Part shown: piece after piece, positions 7,474 to 11,671 of the stretch | How positions within the stretch are numbered: the stretch's first letter is position 1 | Layout of the letters: every line of letters starts with the position of its first letter | Assembly (NCBI GenBank): GCA_949743895.1 | Contig: CATJUX010000079.1 | Span: 1-11,671 of the forward strand | Direction: 5' to 3' | Length of the DNA: 11,671 nucleotides | Source: JANFXS01 sp022791155 | GTDB lineage: Bacteria > Bacillota > Clostridia > Lachnospirales > Anaerotignaceae | Translations under genes and position numbers: made by a program | Notes under the pieces: model-generated | What the model was told of the DNA's origin: nothing | The model's input: only the letters and a program-made list of their open reading frames with translations | Database searches by the model: none

Positions 7474-7920
7474 ATGAAAAAATTTGTTGACGAAAGGGAA
7501 GAACTTTTGAAACTTAAAATTGGGGCAAGAGGTTTTGTGATTGTTGCACTTGCACTTGCCATATCAGTTATCACAAAAAGCTTTGTGCTGAATTTGGATA
7601 AGAGCTATTATCTGACCGAACAGATGATTCTTTTGGCGGGGTGTTTATATTATGGAATAAGCAGTGTTTATATGGGGCTTGATGCCAAAAGGTTTGAAGG
7701 CCACAAATGGATAAAAAATATACTGATAAGCATGGTCATAATTTTGGCGATACCTATGATTTTTTTAATAAAAAATGTTGTTCAAGGGAATTCAGTTGAC
7801 GCAATGGAGAGCTTGGCATTTTTGGGCTCGTTTGTTGCTTCATATTCAATTGCTGTGGCGATTGCTGTTTATGCAAGAAAAAAACGTGCCGAGAGCATAA
7901 GCAAAAAATATGAAGAATGA
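7474..7920 (+). CDS. Four-helix membrane protein, DUF6773-like
   Basis: A 148-residue protein with a charged N-terminus (KKFVDEREELLKLKIGARG) and four predicted helices at about 20-38, 46-68, 82-99 and 115-133, ending in a charged tail. The opening DEREE...KIGARGF pattern and SFVLNLDKSYYLTEQ loop resemble small membrane proteins that Firmicutes encode beside XRE regulators, annotated as DUF6773 or similar; this family name is tentative. The start is ATG 7474, seven bases after AAGGAGG (7460-7466). The in-frame TTG at 7468 is too close to that site. It forms the last gene of the regulator/microprotein cassette and is probably the effector or the sensed target. Confidence 0.8.
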   Translation: MKKFVDEREELLKLKIGARGFVIVALALAISVITKSFVLNLDKSYYLTEQMILLAGCLYYGISSVYMGLDAKRFEGHKWIKNILISMVIILAIPMIFLIKNVVQGNSVDAMESLAFLGSFVASYSIAVAIAVYARKKRAESISKKYEE

Positions 7921-7941
7921 AAATTTTTGACATAATATCGC

Positions 7942-7958
7942 AAATGAGTGCATTTTTT
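7942..7958 (+). terminator. Weak candidate terminator after the XRE cassette
   Basis: AAATG (7942-7946) pairs with CATTT (7951-7955) around a 4-base loop, and the T run continues to 7958. The stem is only 5 bp and AT-rich, so termination here would be leaky at best. Confidence 0.3.
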
Positions 7959-8015
7959 GTAGAATTAAAGCTAAATTTTGGTTTGATAATTCAATATTTA
8001 TATTGTTAAATGTTA

Positions 8016-8044
8016 TTGAATGTATCGCTTTACAGTGGTATAAT
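8016..8044 (+). promoter_or_regulatory. Promoter of azlCD
   Basis: TTGAAT (8016-8021) is 17 bases before a perfect TATAAT (8039-8044), with TG at 8036-8037 as an extended -10. Transcription would start near 8051, giving a leader of about 130 bases before azlC. Confidence 0.75.
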
Positions 8045-8061
8045 GCGAAAAGAGGTTTTCT

Positions 8062-8100
8062 ATGTTTGAGTTAGATAAGATTTTATGCTCACAACTATAA
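8062..8100 (+). CDS. Candidate 12-residue leader peptide upstream of azlC
   Basis: ATG 8062 follows AAAGAGG (8049-8055) at a 6-base spacing and opens a 12-codon frame, MFELDKILCSQL, closed by TAA at 8098-8100. It has three Leu (TTA, TTA, CTA) and one Ile codon, the type of residue the downstream AzlCD exporter handles. Its last codons overlap the 5' arm of a hairpin (8084-8135). This is the arrangement expected of a ribosome-mediated attenuator or translation sensor. The Leu and Ile content could also be chance in such a short ORF, and translation is not proven. Confidence 0.5.
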   Translation: MFELDKILCSQL

Positions 8101-8145
8101 ACGTCAATTTTTGGCCGTTGTGGAAACTGAGCATATATATTGTTT
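8084..8145 (+). promoter_or_regulatory. Structured azlCD leader: hairpin overlapping the leader ORF
   Basis: TATGCTCA (8084-8091) and TGAGCATA (8128-8135) form a perfect 8-bp inverted repeat. Inside it are two mutually exclusive short helices: CAAC/GTTG (8092-8095 with 8117-8120) and AACG/CGTT (8100-8103 with 8116-8119). UAUAUUGUUU follows (8136-8145), a weak U-rich tract. It could be a conditional terminator or a folding switch controlled by the ribosome on the leader ORF. No T-box or other known riboswitch core was recognised. Confidence 0.45.
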
Positions 8146-8178
8146 CAAGCTGCATTTTTTCAAAAAGAGGTATACACA

Positions 8179-8895
8179 GTGGAAAATTCTGAAAAGAATG
8201 AAATAAAGCTTGCTTTTAAAACGGCATTCCCTAACACAGTTCCCATATTAGCGGGGTTTGTTTTTCTTGGAACGGCATATGGAATTTATATGAATTCTTT
8301 AGGTTTTCCGGCGGCATATCCAATATTTATGAGCATCATGATATTTGCTGGTTCAATGGAATTTGTTGCAGCAAGCCTTTTGCTTTCGGCTTTCAACCCA
8401 ATTGCCGCTTTAATGATGACTTTGATTGTTAACGCAAGGCATTTGTTCTATGGAATATCAATGCTTGAAAAATATAAAAATTTGAGGATTAAAAAATTTT
8501 ATGTTATATTTGGCATGTGTGATGAATCATTTTCGATAAATTGCACTGCCAAAATTCCAGAAAACGTTGACAAAGGGTGGTTTTACTTTTTTGTCACTTT
8601 GCTTAACCATATATACTGGGTGTTGGGAGCAACCATTGGCGGCATATGCGGAACATTCATAAATTTTGATGCCAAGGGGCTCGACTTTGTTATGACAGCG
8701 CTTTTAACAGTTATATTCATTGAGCAATGGCTGAAGGAAAAAACTCACAAAAGCTCGATGTTGGGCGTGGGTTTGTCGTTTGTGTGTCTTTTGCTGTTTG
8801 GGAAAAACAACTTTGTGATACCCTCCATGATGTGTATAATTGCAGCACTGACGTTTATGAAGAAAGCTGAAAGAGATGAGGAAACATGTCGCTGA
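8179..8895 (+). CDS. azlC: AzlC-family branched-chain amino-acid exporter, large subunit
   Basis: The 238-residue inner-membrane protein carries AzlC hallmarks: FPNTVPILAGFVFLGTAYGI near the N-terminus (17-36), FAGSMEFVAASLL (56-68), NARHLFYGISM (85-95), DESFSI (115-120) and several further hydrophobic helices. AzlC and AzlD together export branched-chain amino acids (azaleucine resistance in Bacillus subtilis; YgaZH exports valine in E. coli). The start is GTG 8179, eight bases after AAGAGG (8165-8170); extending the frame upstream to 8140 would swallow that site. The end overlaps azlD by 10 bases. A promoter and a leader with a Leu-rich mini-ORF precede it. Confidence 0.93.
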   Translation: MENSEKNEIKLAFKTAFPNTVPILAGFVFLGTAYGIYMNSLGFPAAYPIFMSIMIFAGSMEFVAASLLLSAFNPIAALMMTLIVNARHLFYGISMLEKYKNLRIKKFYVIFGMCDESFSINCTAKIPENVDKGWFYFFVTLLNHIYWVLGATIGGICGTFINFDAKGLDFVMTALLTVIFIEQWLKEKTHKSSMLGVGLSFVCLLLFGKNNFVIPSMMCIIAALTFMKKAERDEETCR

Positions 8896-9212
8896 CAGAG
8901 CGTATTATTACAATAGGCATGGTCGTTTTGGGAACTATGGCAACGAGATTTTTGCCGTTTGCATTGTTTCCGGTTGAAAAGCCAACGCCTGAATATATAA
9001 AATATTTGGGGAATGTGCTTCCGGCTGCAGCACTGGGGATGCTTGTTGTTTATTGCTTGAAAGATGTGAGCATATTCTCTGCAACACATGCTCTGCCCGA
9101 GGCCATATCACTTTTGGCCATTGCAGCGCTTCATTTTTGGAAACGACAAATGCTTTTGTCAATTGCTGGCGGAACAGCTTTGTATATGCTGATTGTTAAT
9201 TTTGTTTTGTGA
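8886..9212 (+). CDS. azlD: AzlD-family branched-chain amino-acid exporter, small subunit
   Basis: A 108-residue, very hydrophobic protein of the usual AzlD size. TRFLPF (20-25), PEYIKYLGNVLPAAALG (35-51) and VVYCLKD (54-60) are the conserved family pattern, with three to four helices. It partners AzlC in the exporter. ATG 8886 lies 10 bases inside the end of azlC, with GATGAGG just upstream, so the two are translationally coupled and made together. Confidence 0.93.
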   Translation: MSLTERIITIGMVVLGTMATRFLPFALFPVEKPTPEYIKYLGNVLPAAALGMLVVYCLKDVSIFSATHALPEAISLLAIAALHFWKRQMLLSIAGGTALYMLIVNFVL

Positions 9213-9249
9213 TTTTTTGTTTTGTCACACGGAAATGAGGGTGATTTGA

Positions 9250-9789
9250 GTGAAAAGGGTTTTTGTGTCAATTTTGGTGCTTTGTTTTGTCATGACAATT
9301 ATGTCTGGCTGCGAAAGAGATATGTTTAATAATTATGAAAATATTAAAAGCGTTGAAATATATGCTGACAGTTCTCCTTATTTCATGAAAAAGAAAATTG
9401 TGACAGACAGAACAGAAATTGTTTGCCTATTAAAATCGCTCAAAAATATAAAAATAGAAAGAAATGCAAGAAGCGATGATATTCTAAAAGGCGGAGTTGG
9501 GCTGTTGTTTAAGATAAAATCGTTTGATGATGACGAATATTCTTTTGTCATAAATGAAAGTCTTTTGATGTATGAAAATAAAGTTTATGTTATCAGCGGA
9601 AGCATATTTGACCATGAATTTTATGGAACTGTTGGAGGAAGCAGTGAAGAAACTGATGACGGCAACGATGAAGTGAAAATTGATTTTTATACGAAAAACT
9701 TTGTGCCAAGCAAAAAAGAAAACAATTATGAAAATAGATTTTTTGACATATTTGAAAAGAAAATTAGAAACATATTTTCAGCTGTGTAA
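9250..9789 (+). CDS. Small uncharacterised lipoprotein
   Basis: The 179-residue protein begins with a lipoprotein signal: MKR, a hydrophobic stretch (about 4-18), then the lipobox MSGC with Cys21 as the modified residue. The remainder is polar, with KSVEIYADSSPYFMKKKIVTD and a beta-rich middle. An acidic linker (SSEETDDGNDE, about 136-146) and a charged C-terminal helix follow. It resembles small clostridial lipoproteins with an immunoglobulin- or DUF5301-like beta domain, but no family was identified with confidence. The start is GTG 9250, five bases after GAGGGTGA (9237-9244). It lies 37 bases behind azlD with no terminator between, so it may be cotranscribed with the exporter. A functional link is not shown. 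Confidence 0.82.
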   Translation: MKRVFVSILVLCFVMTIMSGCERDMFNNYENIKSVEIYADSSPYFMKKKIVTDRTEIVCLLKSLKNIKIERNARSDDILKGGVGLLFKIKSFDDDEYSFVINESLLMYENKVYVISGSIFDHEFYGTVGGSSEETDDGNDEVKIDFYTKNFVPSKKENNYENRFFDIFEKKIRNIFSAV

Positions 9790-9943
9790 GTGCATTATCA
9801 ATTATGTGAAAAAATAATGTATCATATCATAGCTAAACGGCTTTTGTCTGTCTCAAAACGTTTATAGTTCTCGTTTTGTCACAAAGGTTATCTGTTTTCA
9901 TCCGGCAGCAATTTTCTTAAATGTGTAAAGAATAATACTTTAA
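9790..9943. other. Intergenic region after the lipoprotein gene
   Basis: No gene is seen. The main feature is the hairpin at 9834-9864, described separately; the rest shows no recognisable signal before the promoter at 9944. Confidence 0.5.
9834..9864 (+). terminator. Candidate hairpin terminator of the lipoprotein gene
   Basis: TAAACG (9834-9839) pairs with CGTTTA (9859-9864), and TTTTG (9842-9846) with CAAAA (9854-9858), giving an 11-bp stem with a 2-base bulge and a 7-base loop. It is not followed by a clean T run (TAGTTCTCGTTTTGT), so termination is uncertain. It could equally be a 3'-end stabilising structure. Confidence 0.4.
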
Positions 9944-9972
9944 TTGACAAAAGTGACTGTTTTTAATATAAT
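9944..9972 (+). promoter_or_regulatory. Consensus promoter of the CsoR-family gene
   Basis: TTGACA (9944-9949), a 17-base spacer and TATAAT (9967-9972): a perfect sigma-A consensus match. Directly downstream TATAATTCA/TATAATTTG form a short direct repeat. No C- or G-tract inverted repeat of the kind CsoR proteins usually bind was seen here. Confidence 0.9.
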
Positions 9973-10018
9973 ATAATTCATATAATTTGCTACAACTAAT
10001 GTGAATGGATGTGGTGTT

Positions 10019-10294
10019 TTGAAGCAGTGTATGGATTTTGACAATTTGCATTTGAGATTGAAAAAAATTGCCGGACAGGTTAAAGCCATTGACAGAATGA
10101 TTGATGAAGATGTGCCGTGTGAGGATGTTTTGTCACAAATTAATGCGGCAAAGTCGGCATTGCATAGATGCGGTAAAATTGTTTTGGAAGGACACATAGA
10201 GCACTGTGTGAAAGATGGGCTTGAGCATGGGGATGCTGAAGCCACTATTAAAAACTTTACAAAAGCCGTTGAACGTTTTGCCAATATGTCTTAA
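10019..10294 (+). CDS. CsoR/FrmR-family metal- or thiol-sensing repressor
   Basis: The 91-residue, mostly helical protein belongs to the CsoR/FrmR/RcnR family (DUF156). HLRLKKIAGQVKAIDRMI (11-28), DVPCEDVLSQINAAKSAL (31-48) and EGHIEHCVKDG (57-67) are diagnostic. Cys34, His59 and Cys63 match the Cu(I) ligand set Cys-His-Cys of Mycobacterium CsoR in spacing (25 and 4 residues), which favours a copper sensor. Persulfide (CstR) or formaldehyde (FrmR) sensing is less likely but not excluded. The TTG at 10019 is chosen because relatives usually begin MKQCM; GTG 10001 and ATG 10031 are in frame, and none has a strong ribosome site (GGATGTGGTG precedes the TTG). No copper ATPase or chaperone gene is adjacent, and a strong terminator ends the unit. 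Confidence 0.9.
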   Translation: MKQCMDFDNLHLRLKKIAGQVKAIDRMIDEDVPCEDVLSQINAAKSALHRCGKIVLEGHIEHCVKDGLEHGDAEATIKNFTKAVERFANMS

Positions 10295-10327
10295 TGATGA
10301 ATCGTGTGAAATTGAAGCTGAATATAT

Positions 10328-10366
10328 AAACATAAAAAGCATGCTGAAGGCATGCTTTTTATGTTT
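10328..10366. terminator. Strong terminator after the CsoR-family gene
   Basis: A 17-bp perfect inverted repeat (10328-10344 with 10350-10366) around the loop TGAAG. The stem contains GCATGC and ends in TTTTTATGTTT on one strand and the same composition on the other, so it can terminate in both directions. Confidence 0.9.
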
Positions 10367-10680
10367 GGCGGAAATTGATTGATTTGTTTGATTTTATCAT
10401 AATATGTATTGACTTAATAAGCGATGAGTGATAATTTATTGTCTATAACAATGTTTTAGTTTTGTTATATTTGTTGTATAAAAAAATTTGGCCTAACTTT
10501 TTTATGATCATTATTAATAAGAATGATCAATATAAAAACTAAAAATTGTGCACAAACCATAAAAGTTTTGTCAAGACATTATAATAGTATACTATATTTT
10601 ATATTTATAGCCAAATACGAAAAATTTTTTAATTAGGCATTTAGAAGTATATATTGATGTAAAAATAGGGGGATTATAAA
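10367..10680. other. AT-rich regulatory region before the SGNH gene
   Basis: No gene is seen in this 314-base stretch. It contains three inverted repeats: TATAACA-N12-TGTTATA (10444-10469), TGATCATT-N9-AATGATCA (10505-10529) and the 12-base palindrome ATAGTATACTAT (10584-10595). There is also a perfect 10-base palindrome TTATTAATAA (10511-10520). A possible promoter lies at its right end, and a weaker TTGACT (10409-10414) sits near its left end. Confidence 0.6.
10568..10595 (+). promoter_or_regulatory. Candidate promoter for the SGNH gene
   Basis: TTGTCA (10568-10573) is 16 bases before TACTAT (10590-10595), and a TATAAT lies at 10580-10585. The -10 element overlaps the palindrome ATAGTATACTAT (10584-10595), so regulation by a protein bound there is plausible. 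This is a moderate match read by eye. Confidence 0.4.
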
Positions 10681-11671
10681 TTGGAATATAAAACGAAAAA
10701 GATATTTCATATTTTGGGTTTTTGCGTTGTGTTTGTGTTGAGCTTTTTTATTATGGAAAATTTATTCTTTAATAAATATGATGTTCCATATTATTGGCAG
10801 CGCGTGCAGGAAAATGATAGAGAAATAGATGTTTTAGTTTTGGGGAATTCAAATGCATACACTTCAATAAATGCGGCCGTTTTGGAAAAGACCATGGAAA
10901 ACGATTCCAACTTAAAATGGGAAGTGTTTGCTTCGCCAAGTCAAAACATGGTGGTGACTTTGGAATATCTAAAGATGGCGTTGAAACACAAAAAGCCGAA
11001 ATATGTGATACTTGAAGTTTGGAGCCCGGCCACAAACAACAGGGAAGCTTTAATGAACGAACAGCGCGGCGGCCTCATACAAGCTTTGGATGGTGTGGAT
11101 AGTTATTTTGATAAGTTTTGTATATTAACAAAAACGGTTAAATGGCAAAATATTTTGGAGGGCATGTTTCAGCTGTGCCGCCCAACCAACATGTGGAGCA
11201 GATGGAATTTTAAAAGAAACAAAACATATAGAGTAAGTGCAGACCATGGATATACAGGCGGAACATTGGTTACATATGCAAGTGGAACTAAAACGGTGAA
11301 GGAAATTGAGGAAGAAAGAAAAGAAGCTTATTTGAATAATAAGTATAAGTGGATAGCAGATTATAACCAGGAAGCGCTGGTAGAATTTTTTAGAATAACC
11401 CAAAAAAATGATATTGATGTTATATTGTATAAATCTCCCATAATGCAGGCAGAAGACGCTGCTGTGATAAATAATATATTCTCCATTGGAAAATCTTATA
11501 ACAATGTGAAAATGTGTTGGGATGCTTGCTGCAGCATGGAAAAAATTGGCTTGTCTATTGATGATTTTTATGACAGCTTGCATTTGAACAAAAGGGGAGG
11601 GGAGAAGTTTACATATTATTTTGGAAATTTGTTTTCTGAAAGTTTTGATGAGGATGTTGACTGGAACAATG
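10681..11671 (+). CDS. Membrane-anchored SGNH-type protein, partial (3' end cut by window)
   Basis: An open frame of 330 codons with no stop runs off the right edge. A short basic N-terminus and one hydrophobic helix (about 8-28) suggest a signal anchor with the rest outside the cell. DVLVLGNSNAYTSIN (50-64) matches block I of SGNH hydrolases with Ser57 as nucleophile. FYDSLHLNKRGGEKF (296-310) matches the final block, with Asp298 and His301 in a D-x-x-H arrangement. Clostridial proteins of this plan, often beside MBOAT acyltransferases, are thought to transfer or remove acyl groups on surface polymers; that role is inference. The start is TTG 10681, seven bases after AGGGGGA (10667-10673). 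Block I carries Asn56 (GNS) where GSS or GDS is commoner. Confidence 0.82.
   Translation, partial: MEYKTKKIFHILGFCVVFVLSFFIMENLFFNKYDVPYYWQRVQENDREIDVLVLGNSNAYTSINAAVLEKTMENDSNLKWEVFASPSQNMVVTLEYLKMALKHKKPKYVILEVWSPATNNREALMNEQRGGLIQALDGVDSYFDKFCILTKTVKWQNILEGMFQLCRPTNMWSRWNFKRNKTYRVSADHGYTGGTLVTYASGTKTVKEIEEERKEAYLNNKYKWIADYNQEALVEFFRITQKNDIDVILYKSPIMQAEDAAVINNIFSIGKSYNNVKMCWDACCSMEKIGLSIDDFYDSLHLNKRGGEKFTYYFGNLFSESFDEDVDWNN

Noticed and set aside
8045..8178. T-box or known riboswitch in the azlC leader
   Set aside because: There is no T-box core (AGGGTGGNACCGCG-type sequence) and the leader of about 130 bases is too short for one; no other known riboswitch core was recognised.
9208..9229. 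TGTGA-N12-TCACA after azlD as a CRP-like site or terminator
   Set aside because: The spacing is wrong for CRP (6 bases expected), the arms are only 5 bp and no T run follows.

Overview
The window looks like a chromosomal stretch of a low-GC Gram-positive bacterium, most likely an anaerobic member of the Clostridia. The reasons are AT-rich DNA, purine-rich GGAGG-type ribosome sites before nearly every gene, compact intrinsic terminators, frequent TTG starts, and family content (PepF, DUF5711-like plus CvpA, AzlCD, a CsoR-family regulator, a clostridial type of SGNH membrane protein). Genus cannot be read from the sequence. No tRNA, rRNA, insertion sequence, prophage or CRISPR array was seen.

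Layout. Positions 1-38 hold the strong terminator of something off the left edge. The minus-strand gene at 215-2014 encodes oligoendopeptidase F and diverges from glgA (glycogen synthase, 2170-3609); a short promoter region lies between them. After a terminator at 3751-3778 comes a NERD-domain protein with a C-terminal topoisomerase-type zinc finger (3907-4674). It is followed by its own promoter and a likely two-gene unit: a membrane-anchored beta-propeller-like protein (DUF5711-like, 4807-6063) and a CvpA-family membrane protein (6084-6782), closed by a hairpin terminator.

A strong promoter with operator-like palindromes then drives a three-gene cassette: a 67-residue XRE-family regulator, a 37-residue single-helix membrane microprotein whose ATG overlaps the regulator's stop, and a 148-residue four-helix membrane protein. 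Next is an azlC-azlD branched-chain amino-acid exporter pair preceded by a promoter and a structured leader. That leader contains a 12-codon ORF (8062-8100) with three Leu and one Ile codons, which could be an attenuation leader peptide. A small lipoprotein gene lies 37 bases behind azlD.

A consensus promoter precedes a CsoR-family metal-sensor gene (10019-10294) that ends in a 17-bp perfect hairpin. An AT-rich 300-base region with three inverted repeats leads into an SGNH-type membrane-anchored protein that runs off the right edge (10681 onward), possibly the first gene of a surface-polysaccharide or O-acylation locus.

Most of the window is ordinary housekeeping and accessory content. The parts most worth a second look are the azlCD leader peptide and hairpin, the regulator-microprotein-membrane protein cassette with its operators, and the repeat-rich region before the SGNH gene.
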